From Mycolicibacterium flavescens (GTDB lineage Bacteria; Actinomycetota; Actinomycetes; Mycobacteriales; Mycobacteriaceae): a stretch of 64,000 bases of DNA. Every line of letters starts with the position of its first letter. Within the stretch, counting starts at the first letter, position 1. Below the pieces are notes generated by a model. It saw nothing but the letters and a program-made list of their open reading frames with translations. It was not told where the DNA came from and did not search any database. This document shows, one piece after another, positions 7,077-15,420 of the stretch. Position numbers and translations under genes: made by a program. The stretch covers positions 1,550,001-1,614,000 of the forward strand of contig LR134353.1 in the NCBI GenBank assembly GCA_900637135.1, given 5' to 3'.

Positions 7077-8334
7077 GTCGGAAGACCTTACCGCCCTTCA
7101 TTACAAACTTGACATCCCGTGTAACCCCGATGTCGGCGAGGGGATCACCGGGGACCGCGATGATGTCCGCGAGGTACCCCTCGGCGATGCGGCCCAGGTC
7201 GGTTCTGTCGATCAGATCGGCGGCGACGACGGTGGCCGCGCGCAGCACGGCGGCGGGTGGCATGCCCCAGTCCACCAACGTGACGAGCTCGTCGGCGTTC
7301 TTGCCGTGCGGAATGGCCGGAGCATCGGTGCCGACCGCGATCTTCACACCCGCTTCGTATGCGGCTTTGATCGACGTACGCGCCTTGGGGAACATCTCGG
7401 CGGCCTTGTCCTGCAGCGCTTTCGGGGCCCGGGATACATCCATGGCCTCGGCGAGGCGACGCGTGGTCACCAGAAATCGGTCGTTGTCGACGAGCATCTG
7501 GATGGCTTCGTCGTCCATCAGGAAGCCGTGCTCGATACAGTCGATACCGCATGCGACGGCGTGCTTGACCGCCTCGGCTCCGTGGGTGTGCGCGGCCACC
7601 TTCAGCCCACGTCGGTGTGCCTCGTCGACGATGGCCCGTAGTTCCTCGTCCGAATAGTGTTGTGCGCCAGCCTCTCCGGTCAGCGACATCACACCGCCGG
7701 ACACGCAGACCTTGATCAGCTGCGCGCCGTGCTTGATCTGGTAGCGCACCGCCTTGCGAATCTCGTCGACACCGTTGGCGATGCCCTCCTCGACCGTCAG
7801 TTCCAGCGCGCCGGGCATGAACGCGGCGAACATCGTCGGATCGAGGTGGCCTCCGGTCGGGGTGATCGCGTGGCCCGCCGGGACCACCCGCGGACCATCG
7901 ATCCAGCCTGCGTCGATCGCCTTGCCCAGCGCGACGTCGAGCAGGTACCCGCCGGTCTTGACGAACAACCCGAGGTTGCGAACCGTGGTAAAACCCGCCC
8001 GCAAGGTGCGCCGGGCATTGCCGACGGCCCGCAGCACCCGGGTCGCGGGGTCGTCCTGGACCTGGGACAGGCCCGGGTTCTCGCCCCGGCCGCCCATCAG
8101 GAGATTGACCTCCATGTCCATCAGGCCGGGCAGCAGGATGGCGTCACCGAGATCGATGACATCGCCCTCGGCCGCGCCGCCGACTCCTGTTGGATTGTCG
8201 GCACCGCCGACGGCTGCTGAATTGTCGGCACCGCCGACGGCGACAATCCGGTCGTCGTCGATCCGGACGATTCCCGGCCGGACGATCTCACCGGCGTCGA
8301 CGTCGAGCAGACCCGCGGCTTTGAGGGTCAGCAT
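7063..8334 (-). CDS. Amidohydrolase A (imidazolonepropionase-like) with ExN in place of HxH
   Basis: 423-residue TIM-barrel hydrolase of the amidohydrolase superfamily. Kept metal-site features: Lys in LIKVCVSGG, His in AAHTHG, His in CIEHGF and Asp in VGTDAPAIPHG. The first motif after strand 1, usually HxH in PGLxDxHxH, reads PGLMDMEVNLL, with Glu75 and Asn77. The paralog at 39737 has the same change, so it is conserved, not a sequencing error. A nine-residue tandem repeat (AVGGADN units, residues about 32-52) sits in the N-terminal beta-sandwich. Probably hydrolyses or opens a ring in the product of the Rieske oxygenase; that is inference from context. Confidence 0.9.
   Translation of the reverse strand: MLTLKAAGLLDVDAGEIVRPGIVRIDDDRIVAVGGADNSAAVGGADNPTGVGGAAEGDVIDLGDAILLPGLMDMEVNLLMGGRGENPGLSQVQDDPATRVLRAVGNARRTLRAGFTTVRNLGLFVKTGGYLLDVALGKAIDAGWIDGPRVVPAGHAITPTGGHLDPTMFAAFMPGALELTVEEGIANGVDEIRKAVRYQIKHGAQLIKVCVSGGVMSLTGEAGAQHYSDEELRAIVDEAHRRGLKVAAHTHGAEAVKHAVACGIDCIEHGFLMDDEAIQMLVDNDRFLVTTRRLAEAMDVSRAPKALQDKAAEMFPKARTSIKAAYEAGVKIAVGTDAPAIPHGKNADELVTLVDWGMPPAAVLRAATVVAADLIDRTDLGRIAEGYLADIIAVPGDPLADIGVTRDVKFVMKGGKVFRHDSN
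8194..8241. repeat. 27-bp period tandem repeat inside amidohydrolase A
   Basis: The 21-base core ATTGTCGGCACCGCCGACGG(C) occurs at 8194-8214 and again at 8221-8241, a period of 27 bases that keeps frame and encodes repeated AVGGADN. The paralogous amidohydrolase lacks it. Confidence 0.8.
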
Positions 8335-8368
8335 CGATGAGCCGGTTGCGTGAAGGGCATCTGCACCG

Positions 8369-8698
8369 TCAGACCACCGGCTCCCTGATGCAGGTGATGT
8401 AGGTGGCTCCGCTGTCGAGCACGCGCGGCTGCTTCCACACCTCGATCGGGAACGACACGTTGACCAGCGACTGCATCATGTGGATGAGAGCCTTTGCGTC
8501 CTCGGGCATTCCGTCCAGCGGGAAGCGGGCGTCGCAGTACTCCATGACGGCCTCGAGGCGCTCCATGCCGGCGTCGTAAAACTCCTGCATCTCCTCCATC
8601 GTCGAGGACAGGCGCTTCTGGTAGCGCTCCTCTTCGTTGGGCAGGCACCAGTCGGTGAACCGCTCCAGGTCGGCGAATTCTTCCGGCAGCTTAGGCAT
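8369..8698 (-). CDS. Rieske-coupled small protein A (unknown family)
   Basis: 109 residues, no recognised domain. It overlaps the end of the Rieske oxygenase gene by eight bases. Two other Rieske genes in the window are each followed by a homolog (39408 and 45744). Shared positions by eye: LP-EFA--E-F at the start, WCL--E-ER, R-S-TM-EMQ-FYDA, a YCD motif, DDLPED and a C-terminal VS--VE. The pattern is mainly helical, with conserved acidic and aromatic residues and no signal or membrane segment. It is not an NTF2-fold beta subunit. The constant partnership suggests a subunit, assembly factor or electron-transfer adaptor for this oxygenase type. Confidence 0.88.
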   Translation of the reverse strand: MPKLPEEFADLERFTDWCLPNEEERYQKRLSSTMEEMQEFYDAGMERLEAVMEYCDARFPLDGMPEDAKALIHMMQSLVNVSFPIEVWKQPRVLDSGATYITCIREPVV

Positions 8699-10019
8699 TG
8701 ATCGCGTCCTTCTCGCTCGCGGTTGCGGCGGCCTGTCCGTTGGTGAGGCCCTTTTCCTTCTTGTAGGCGTTCACGTGGTCCCACGCGGTCTTGTGCAGGT
8801 GACGCAGCAGCACCTCCTGGTCGCACAACGGGAAGTCCTTGACGACACGGGTGTTGATCATCGTCTGGGTGGCTTCGAGGGTGTTGGCGTCCTGGAACGC
8901 GTACTCCTTGAACGTCACGGCCGCAAGCTCGTGGGCGAGTCGCTCGCGCGTGTTCGTCGCGGGCACGAAGTACAGGGTGCACTCGAAGATGTGCTTGTCC
9001 ACGTCGGTGGGCCAGTAGTGGTAGGTCAGGTACCAGCCCGGCGCCCACAGCAGCAGCGTGAAGTTCGGGAAGAACTCGAAGGAGTCCTGACCCCAGGCGT
9101 GGTGCCGCGACGGGTTGACCGCGGGCGGAAGTTCTTCGGGCAGAATGCCCTTGATCTTCGGCCGGTCCCACGGACCGAACAGGCCGCTGTGCAGGATCCG
9201 TTCGATGGGCTTGACCATGTTTATGTCCTTCGGCGGGCTCATCCCGCCCCACGAGGACACCATGGAGTGCCTGCCCTTGATGTCGTAGGCCAGTGCCTCG
9301 AAGCCGTAGCTGGCCAGCTTCTCGGCCTCCTCCTTGACCGCCTGCTTCATGTGCAGGATCGGCGCGTGATAGAACTCGACGAACGCGTCGATGAACAGCT
9401 TCCAGTTCGAGTTGACCTCGGCCCGATAGGAATACGTCTCGGTCATCTCGTGGAAGGGATAACCCTCCAGCCCCTTGGCAAAGTCGCCCAGGTATTCGGT
9501 GAGCGGTTCGGCGTCGTCGTCGAAGTTGATGAAGATGAAACCTTCCCACACTTCGCAGCGCACCGGCACCAACCCGTAGTCGGCCTTGTCGACGTCGAAG
9601 AACTCGCCCTCCTGCTGGATGAAGGTCAGATCACCCTTGAGGTTGTAGCGCCAGGCGTGGTACTTGCAGGTGAACTGGCGGCACGTGCCCGAGACCTCCT
9701 CGCCGGGGTAGTCGTTCCACACCAGCTTGTTTCCGCGATGGCGGCACATGTTGTGGAATGCGCGCACCTCGTCGCCGTCCTTGACGATGATCACCGAGGT
9801 GCCCGCACCGGCCGACGGCATCTCGCGCGTGAAGTAGCTGCCCTTCTTGGGAAGCCGCTCCACTCGTCCCACGTTGAGCCAGCATTTGCGGAAGATGGCC
9901 TGCTGCTCGAGCTTCCACTGTTCCGGGTCGATCGAATCGGTGTAGTCGACCGGCGCGGTGCCCAACTCGGGCCAGTGCTCGGTCCAGCTACCCTCTTCTG
10001 GTTTTGGGAAAAATGCCAC
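8691..10019 (-). CDS. Rieske non-heme iron oxygenase A, alpha subunit
   Basis: 442 residues from the GTG at 10019, with AGAGAGG upstream. The Rieske [2Fe-2S] ligands are C92-x-H94 and C118-x2-H121, 23 residues apart, with an extra Cys113. The usual spacing in ring-hydroxylating oxygenases is about 15-17. The catalytic mononuclear iron site is NWKLFIDAFVEFYHAPILH, with the bridging Asp and two His. Predicted to hydroxylate a ring or alkyl carbon using electrons from a separate reductase; none is in this operon, and the KshB-like reductase at 42637 is a candidate. Followed directly by small protein A and amidohydrolase A. Confidence 0.95.
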   Translation of the reverse strand: MAFFPKPEEGSWTEHWPELGTAPVDYTDSIDPEQWKLEQQAIFRKCWLNVGRVERLPKKGSYFTREMPSAGAGTSVIIVKDGDEVRAFHNMCRHRGNKLVWNDYPGEEVSGTCRQFTCKYHAWRYNLKGDLTFIQQEGEFFDVDKADYGLVPVRCEVWEGFIFINFDDDAEPLTEYLGDFAKGLEGYPFHEMTETYSYRAEVNSNWKLFIDAFVEFYHAPILHMKQAVKEEAEKLASYGFEALAYDIKGRHSMVSSWGGMSPPKDINMVKPIERILHSGLFGPWDRPKIKGILPEELPPAVNPSRHHAWGQDSFEFFPNFTLLLWAPGWYLTYHYWPTDVDKHIFECTLYFVPATNTRERLAHELAAVTFKEYAFQDANTLEATQTMINTRVVKDFPLCDQEVLLRHLHKTAWDHVNAYKKEKGLTNGQAAATASEKDAINA

Positions 10020-10024
10020 GGTGT

Positions 10025-10564
10025 CTACCTCTCTGCGAGATTTTCGGAGTCTGGTTCTACGCCGAAAGTGTTGATGGCCATGGCCAGTGCGCCATAGCAG
10101 CCGATGGTGAAGACGAGGTCCATCAGCTGACGATCCTCGAGGTGTTCGGACAGGGCGGCCCACGTCGCGTCGGAGACATTGGCGCTGTCCTGAAGTTCGT
10201 CGACCGCACGCAGTACGGCCCGGTCGAGCTCATCTGACGCCTCACCGCGTTGGACGGCGTCGATGACCTCGTCCGTCAGGCCCTCGTCGCGGCCCATCTC
10301 GACGTGGTGGCGCCACTCGTACTCGCACGTGGTCAGATGCGCGACGCGTAGGACCGCCAACTCGCGCAGCCGCGGCGGCAGCGTCGACCCGTACAGCAGG
10401 TGGAAGTTGAACCGCAGGAAGGCGCGGGTCAACTTCGGATGGCGGACCATCGTCGCCAGCAGGTTGCCCGCCCGCTCGGGATTGCGCCGTTCGGGAGACA
10501 TGCTCGACAGGGCCTGCTCGACGGATTCGTCCCACTCTGCTGCGGGCAGCGGCGGCACGCGCAA
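10025..10564 (-). CDS. Carboxymuconolactone decarboxylase / AhpD-like protein
   Basis: 179 residues from a TTG at 10564, chosen because AGGAAGGAGA lies four bases upstream; a GTG six bases on is also possible. An upstream extension would run through the operator at 10593-10611 and is unlikely. The core LRELAVLRVAHLTTCEYEWRHHVEMGRDEGL is the conserved helix pair of the carboxymuconolactone decarboxylase family, with one Cys instead of the CxxC of AhpD peroxidases. First gene of the minus-strand operon through Rieske A to the ACADs. Function in that pathway is unclear (decarboxylase, isomerase or peroxide defence). Confidence 0.87.
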   Translation of the reverse strand: MRVPPLPAAEWDESVEQALSSMSPERRNPERAGNLLATMVRHPKLTRAFLRFNFHLLYGSTLPPRLRELAVLRVAHLTTCEYEWRHHVEMGRDEGLTDEVIDAVQRGEASDELDRAVLRAVDELQDSANVSDATWAALSEHLEDRQLMDLVFTIGCYGALAMAINTFGVEPDSENLAER

Positions 10565-10592
10565 GGCGTCTCCTTCCTGTGTGCTCTCGGTG

Positions 10593-10611
10593 ATGAGAAT
10601 CAGGTTCTCAT
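10593..10611. promoter_or_regulatory. GAGAA-N5-TTCTC operator upstream of the Rieske A operon
   Basis: Reads ATGAGAATCAGGTTCTCAT, with the same eight-base symmetrical arms as the copy at 1568. It lies 29 bases upstream of the TTG start at 10564 and can control the seven-gene minus-strand operon. Confidence 0.75.
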
Positions 10612-10750
10612 ATTTCGCCAATAGATTTCCACCTTTCTTGCCGATGGTCAACGTTCGAGGCCATCGGTGGTGGTCACACGGGTGCCCCGCAGGGTCTAAC
10701 TGCCCTGACAGGAGGCCATAGGGTGGCTTTCGGACATTGATTCTCGTAGG

Positions 10751-10771
10751 GTGAGAAGATAGTTTCCTCAC
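10751..10771. promoter_or_regulatory. Degenerate GAGAA-type palindrome upstream of amidohydrolase
   Basis: GTGAGAA followed, after GATAG, by TTTCCTCAC. The outer arms GTGAG/CTCAC match but the inner spacing is two bases longer than the consensus. It is 53 bases upstream of the ATG at 10825 and may be a weaker site or chance. Confidence 0.35.
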
Positions 10772-10824
10772 ACTGAGCACAGTCCGGATAGTTAGCCTCG
10801 GGGGACGCGACGAAAGGAACGGGC

Positions 10825-12120
10825 ATGAACAAGGACGACATGATCTTGATCAGCGTTGATGATCACATCGTCGAACCGCCCGATATGTTCAAAAACCACC
10901 TGCCCAAGAAGTACATCGATGAGGCGCCGCGGTTGGTGCACAACCCCGATGGTTCGGACACCTGGCAGTTTCGTGACACGGTGATTCCGAATGTGGCGCT
11001 CAATGCGGTGGCGGGCCGGCCGAAGGAGGAGTACGGCCTGGAGCCGCAGGGGCTCGACGAGATCCGGCCGGGTTGCTGGCAGGTCGATGAGCGGGTCAAG
11101 GACATGAACGCCGGCGGCATCTTGGGGTCGATGTGTTTTCCGTCGTTTCCGGGTTTTGCGGGTCGGTTGTTCGCCACTGAGGATCAGGAGTTCTCGCTGG
11201 CTTTGGTGAAGGCCTACAACGACTGGCATGTCGAGGAGTGGTGCGGGGCTTATCCGGCGCGGTTCATCCCGATGACGCTGCCGGTGATCTGGGATCCGAC
11301 CGAGTGTGCCAACGAGATCCGGCGCAACGCCGAGCGCGGTGTGCATTCGTTGACGTTCACCGAGAACCCGGCGGCGATGGGATATCCGAGTTTCCACGAT
11401 TTCGATCATTGGAAGCCGATGTGGGACGCGTTGGTCGACACCGAGACGGTGCTCAACGTGCACATCGGTTCGTCGGGGCGGTTGGCGATCACCGCTCCGG
11501 ATGCGCCGATGGATGTGATGATCACGCTGCAGCCGATGAACATCGTGCAAGCCGCGGCCGATCTGTTGTGGTCGCGTCCGATCAAGGAGTACCCGACGCT
11601 GCGGATCGCGTTGAGTGAGGGCGGCACGGGGTGGATTCCGTACTTCCTGGAGCGGGTGGATCGCACCTATGAGATGCACTCGACGTGGACGGGTCAGGAC
11701 TTCGGGGGCAAGTTGCCCAGTGAGGTGTTCCGCGAGCACTTCCTGACCTGTTTCATCGCCGATCCGGTCGGGGTGGCCACCCGCAACGCGATCGGGATCG
11801 ACAACATCTGCTGGGAGGCCGACTACCCGCACAGCGATTCGATGTGGCCCGGCGCGCCCGAGCAGCTCAACGAGGTGCTCACCGCCAACAACGTGCCCGA
11901 CGACGAGATCAACAAGATGACGTTCGAGAACGCGATGCGCTGGTATCACTGGGATCCGTTCACCCACATCACCCGCGAACAAGCCACCGTGGGTGCCCTG
12001 CGCAAAGCCGCCGAGGGCCACGACGTCTCGATCCAGGCCCTGTCGAAGAAGGAAAAGACCGGCGCGTCGTTCGCCGACTTCGCGGCCAGCGCCAAGCAGG
12101 TGACGGGCAACAAGGACTAA
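10825..12120 (+). CDS. Amidohydrolase-2 family hydrolase/decarboxylase
   Basis: 431 residues with AAAGGAA ahead of the ATG. This family includes ACMSD-like decarboxylases and metal hydrolases. The strand-1 motif is SVDDHIVEP (His14, Glu17), close to the usual DxHxH. Later metal-site regions are LNVHIGSSG and CWEADYPHSDSMWP, the second carrying the conserved DxPHxD pattern. First gene of the plus-strand operon to at least 17361. Divergent from the Rieske A operon across a 260-bp gap with the operator at 10593 and a degenerate copy at 10751. Two relatives lie at 60234 and 61414. Confidence 0.9.
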   Translation: MNKDDMILISVDDHIVEPPDMFKNHLPKKYIDEAPRLVHNPDGSDTWQFRDTVIPNVALNAVAGRPKEEYGLEPQGLDEIRPGCWQVDERVKDMNAGGILGSMCFPSFPGFAGRLFATEDQEFSLALVKAYNDWHVEEWCGAYPARFIPMTLPVIWDPTECANEIRRNAERGVHSLTFTENPAAMGYPSFHDFDHWKPMWDALVDTETVLNVHIGSSGRLAITAPDAPMDVMITLQPMNIVQAAADLLWSRPIKEYPTLRIALSEGGTGWIPYFLERVDRTYEMHSTWTGQDFGGKLPSEVFREHFLTCFIADPVGVATRNAIGIDNICWEADYPHSDSMWPGAPEQLNEVLTANNVPDDEINKMTFENAMRWYHWDPFTHITREQATVGALRKAAEGHDVSIQALSKKEKTGASFADFAASAKQVTGNKD

Positions 12121-12142
12121 AGAGGTCTGCAAGTATCGGAAG

Positions 12143-12162
12143 TTCCGGCCGCTGGGCCGGAA
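12143..12162. terminator. Hairpin downstream of amidohydrolase (possible terminator/attenuator)
   Basis: TTCCGGCC and GGCCGGAA form a perfect eight-base stem with a four-base loop, 23 bases past the stop at 12120. No U-tract follows, so it may act as RNA-processing or attenuation structure and not a full terminator. Confidence 0.5.
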
Positions 12163-12173
12163 GGAGCGTCTTC

Positions 12174-12216
12174 CAGTGCGCCGGTGCGGAAGCTGCCTTC
12201 ACGCGCCGGCGCACTG
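12174..12216. terminator. Second hairpin upstream of the ACAD gene
   Basis: CAGTGCGCCGG and CCGGCGCACTG form a perfect 11-base stem with a 21-base loop. It ends about 32 bases before the GTG of the ACAD at 12249 and no U-tract follows. Confidence 0.5.
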
Positions 12217-12248
12217 CTCTGCGAGACGATGACAAGAGGAGAACCACC

Positions 12249-13427
12249 GTGCCCGGCGGGATGAGTTTCGAGCTGACCGAGGACCAGGAGCTGATCCGCA
12301 AGTCCGTCCGTGAGTTGGCGAGCAAGTTCGACGACCACTACTGGATGGAAAAGGACCTCGCCCACGAGTTCCCGCGGGAGTTCTACGACGCGATCGCCAA
12401 GGGCGGCTGGCTCGGGATGACCATCCCCGAGGAGTACGGCGGGCACGGCCTGGGCATCACCGAGGCAACGTTGTTGCTCGAGGAGGTGTCGCGCTCCGGC
12501 GCCGCGATGAACGGCGCCAGCGCCATCCATCTGTCGATCTTCGGGATGCAGCCCGTCGTCAAGCACGGCTCCGACGAGCTCAAAGCCGAGACGCTGCCGC
12601 GGATCGTCAACGGCGATCTGCACGTCTGCTTCGGCGTCACCGAACCCGGTGCGGGCCTGGACACCTCGCGCATCACCACCTTCGCCAAGCGCGAAGGCGA
12701 CAAGTACCGGGTCAACGGGCGCAAGGTGTGGATCTCCAAAGCGCTGGAGTCCGAGAAGATCCTGCTGCTGACTCGGACCACCCCGTTCGACGAGGTCACC
12801 AAGAAGACCGACGGTATGACGCTGTTCCTCACCGACCTCGACCCCGACCGCGTCGACATCCGGCCCATCAAGAAGATGGGGCGCAACGCCGTCAGCTCCA
12901 ACGAGGTGTTCATCGACGACCTGATGGTGCCCGTCGCGCACCGGGTCGGCGAAGAAGGCAAGGGCTTCAAGTACATCCTGGACGGCCTCAACCCCGAGCG
13001 GATGCTGATCGCGGCCGAGGCGCTGGGCATCGGTCGGGTCGCGCTGGAGAAGGCCGTGAAGTACGGCAACGAGCGGCATGTGTTCAACCGGCCGATCGGG
13101 ATGAACCAGGGCCTGCAGTTCCCGCTGGCCGACTCCCTGGCCCGCCTCGATGCGGCCGAGTTGGTGCTGCGCAAGGCCACCTGGCTCTACGACAACGGCA
13201 AAGCGTGTGGGCGCGAAGCCAATACGGCCAAGTACCTGTGTGCTGACGCCGGTTTCGGCGCGGCCGACCGGGCCCTGCAATTGCACGGCGGCATGGGTTA
13301 CTCGGAGGAGTACCACGTCTCCCGCTACTTCCGCGAGTCGCGGCTGATGAAGATCGCACCCGTGAGCCAGGAGATGATCCTCAACTTCCTCGGCGAGCAC
13401 GTTCTCGGGCTGCCGCGCAGCTACTGA
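12249..13427 (+). CDS. Acyl-CoA dehydrogenase
   Basis: 392 residues from the GTG at 12249, chosen for AGAGGAG seven bases upstream; an in-frame ATG 12 bases on would give MSFELTEDQ. Typical layout: N-terminal helices, FGVTEPGAGLDTSRI for FAD binding, KVWISKALES, then GMNQGLQFPLADS and the C-terminal LHGGMGYSEEYHVSRYFRESR, normally near the active site. Part of the operon that continues with SDR, CoA-transferase, hydratase and thiolase, so it probably makes an enoyl-CoA on this pathway. Confidence 0.93.
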   Translation: MPGGMSFELTEDQELIRKSVRELASKFDDHYWMEKDLAHEFPREFYDAIAKGGWLGMTIPEEYGGHGLGITEATLLLEEVSRSGAAMNGASAIHLSIFGMQPVVKHGSDELKAETLPRIVNGDLHVCFGVTEPGAGLDTSRITTFAKREGDKYRVNGRKVWISKALESEKILLLTRTTPFDEVTKKTDGMTLFLTDLDPDRVDIRPIKKMGRNAVSSNEVFIDDLMVPVAHRVGEEGKGFKYILDGLNPERMLIAAEALGIGRVALEKAVKYGNERHVFNRPIGMNQGLQFPLADSLARLDAAELVLRKATWLYDNGKACGREANTAKYLCADAGFGAADRALQLHGGMGYSEEYHVSRYFRESRLMKIAPVSQEMILNFLGEHVLGLPRSY

Positions 13428-13444
13428 CGATGGAGCCCTGACTG

Positions 13445-14203
13445 ATGGTCAACTATTTCGACTTGTCGGGCCGTTCGGCGCTGGTGACCGGTGCCGCCGG
13501 CGGTATCGGCTCGGCGGTCGCGCAGGCCCTGGCCCACGCGGGCGCCGCGGTGCTCGTCACCGACATCGACAAGGACGCCGCAGCCGCGGTGGCGCAACGC
13601 ATTTCAGCCGACGGTGGGCGCGCCGAGGCCACCGCGCTCGACGTCGCCGATCGGGACTCCGCCGATGCCGCTGCCGCACAGGCGGCCGCTCTGGCCGACG
13701 GTGCCCTGCACATCCTGATCAACAACGCGGGCGTGACCAAGCTGGCGATGTTCGAGAAGACGACGCAGGAGTCGTTCCGCCTGTTGTTCGACATCCACGT
13801 GATGGGCGCGTTCAACGTCACCCAGGCCGCGCTGCCGCACATCCCGACCGACGGCACCGGCCGCATCGTCAACGTCACCTCGGCGGCCGGCCTGACGGGC
13901 ACGCTCGGCCAGGTCAACTACTCGGCGGCCAAGGCGGGCATCATCGGGTTCACCAAATCCCTTGCGCGCGAACTGGCCACCAAGAAGATCATGGTCAACG
14001 CGCTGGCGCCGCTGGCAGCGACCCCGATGACCGAGACCATTCGCACCAATGAGAAGTTCTCGGCGAACATGATGAACCGCATTCCGATGAAGCGGTGGGC
14101 GGACCCGGAGGAGGTCGCCGGCGCGTTCGTGTTCATGGCGTCCGACGCCGCGTCCTACATCACCGGACAGGTGCTGCCGGTCGACGGCGGAATGGTGATG
14201 TGA
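13445..14203 (+). CDS. Short-chain dehydrogenase/reductase
   Basis: 252 residues, classical SDR. Cofactor motif GAAGGIG near residues 16-22, NNAG for the central strand, and YSAAKAG as the YxxxK catalytic pair. NAD(P)-dependent oxidation of a hydroxyacyl-CoA or alcohol is the natural role in this operon. It ends with VLPVDGGMVM, and its TGA overlaps the GTG of the CoA-transferase, giving tight coupling. Confidence 0.93.
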   Translation: MVNYFDLSGRSALVTGAAGGIGSAVAQALAHAGAAVLVTDIDKDAAAAVAQRISADGGRAEATALDVADRDSADAAAAQAAALADGALHILINNAGVTKLAMFEKTTQESFRLLFDIHVMGAFNVTQAALPHIPTDGTGRIVNVTSAAGLTGTLGQVNYSAAKAGIIGFTKSLARELATKKIMVNALAPLAATPMTETIRTNEKFSANMMNRIPMKRWADPEEVAGAFVFMASDAASYITGQVLPVDGGMVM

Positions 14204-15420
14204 GCGCCGCAGCGCCACTGAGCGGCGTCACGGTCGTCGCGATGGAACAGGCCGTCGCCGCGCCGATGTGCACCCGGGTGCTCGCTGACTTCGGCGCCCG
14301 CGTGATCAAGGTGGAGAACCCCAAGGGGGGTGATTTCGCCCGTGACTACGACGACGTGGTCAACGGCCCCGGTGGGTTGGCCGCACACTTCGTCTGGTGC
14401 AACCGCGGTAAGGAGTCGGTGACGCTGAACACCAAGGCGCCCGAGGGTATGGACCTTCTGCACCGCCTGCTGGATCGGGCGGACGCGTTCGTGTCCAACC
14501 TCGCGCCGGGAGCCACCGCGCGGATGGGCCTGGCCCCGGCCGACCTTGCGGCCCGTCACCCCAACGTGATCCCCGTCGAGATCGACGGGTACGGCCCTGG
14601 TGGTCCCATCTCGCACAAACGGGCCTACGACCTTCTCGTGCAGGCGGAGTCGGGATCGTGCGCGGTCACCGGCTATCCGGGGATGCCGGCCAAACCGGGA
14701 CCCGCGATGGCCGACTTCTCGACGGGCCTGTATGCGGCGATCTCCATCCTGGCGCTGCTGGTCGGACGAGCCAGGGGCGATGCCGGGGCCGCGAGTCCGT
14801 CTGTCGCGCTGAGCCTGTTCGACGTGATGACCGACGTGATGGGTTATCAGTTGACCTACACCCAGCATTCGGGCATCGACCAGGAACCGCTCGGCGTCGG
14901 CTCGCCGGCGGTCGCGCCCTATGGGGCGTTCCCGACGCGCGACGGTCAGACGGTGGTGCTGGGCACCACTAACGACCGGGAATGGCAGCGGGTGGCCCGC
15001 GAGATCATCGACCGTCCCGACCTCGCCGAGGATCCCCGCTTCGCCACCAACCCCGACCGGTGCGCCCACCGCGAGATCCTCGAGGAGGCCATCGGATCCT
15101 GGTGTGCTCAACGTGATCTCGCCGAAATTCAGAAGATCGCCGACGACGCCGGAATCGGCAACTCGCGATACAACGTGCCCAGCGAGGTCGTCGTGCACCC
15201 CCACCTCACCGCTCGGGACCGGTGGCGCACCGTCGCCACGCCCAAGGGAGACATCCGCGCGCTGCGCCCGCCGCCGGTGATCACCGGCTTCGAACAGCCG
15301 ATGGGGGCGGTGCCCGGTCTGGGCGAGCACACCGACACCGTCCTCGGCGAATTAGGCCTCACGGCAGAAGATCTCGCGCGGTTGCGCGCGGACGGAGTGA
15401 TCGGACCCGCGTACTCGTGA
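14200..15420 (+). CDS. CaiB/BaiF family CoA-transferase
   Basis: Family III CoA-transferase, 406 residues from the GTG at 14200, which overlaps the SDR stop (GTGA). Expected to move CoA from a donor acyl-CoA to a carboxylic-acid intermediate. The N-terminal LSGVTVVAMEQAVAAPMCTRVLADFGA is the family signature, and the catalytic Asp is the one in MADFSTGLYA. Sitting between SDR and hydratase, it probably activates the acid so beta-oxidation can start. Confidence 0.93.
   Translation: MSAAAPLSGVTVVAMEQAVAAPMCTRVLADFGARVIKVENPKGGDFARDYDDVVNGPGGLAAHFVWCNRGKESVTLNTKAPEGMDLLHRLLDRADAFVSNLAPGATARMGLAPADLAARHPNVIPVEIDGYGPGGPISHKRAYDLLVQAESGSCAVTGYPGMPAKPGPAMADFSTGLYAAISILALLVGRARGDAGAASPSVALSLFDVMTDVMGYQLTYTQHSGIDQEPLGVGSPAVAPYGAFPTRDGQTVVLGTTNDREWQRVAREIIDRPDLAEDPRFATNPDRCAHREILEEAIGSWCAQRDLAEIQKIADDAGIGNSRYNVPSEVVVHPHLTARDRWRTVATPKGDIRALRPPPVITGFEQPMGAVPGLGEHTDTVLGELGLTAEDLARLRADGVIGPAYS

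Noticed and set aside
8637..10097. Long plus-strand open frame over Rieske A
   Set aside because: Fully antisense to a gene with intact Rieske motifs, with no recognisable domain; a composition artefact.
10025..10780. A 251-residue start for the carboxymuconolactone decarboxylase-like gene
   Set aside because: The extra N-terminus would be coded by the operator and promoter; the strong AGGAAGGAGA site points to 10564.
10792..12132. Long minus-strand open frame over the amidohydrolase
   Set aside because: Antisense to a gene with intact metal motifs; its predicted protein shows only biased composition.
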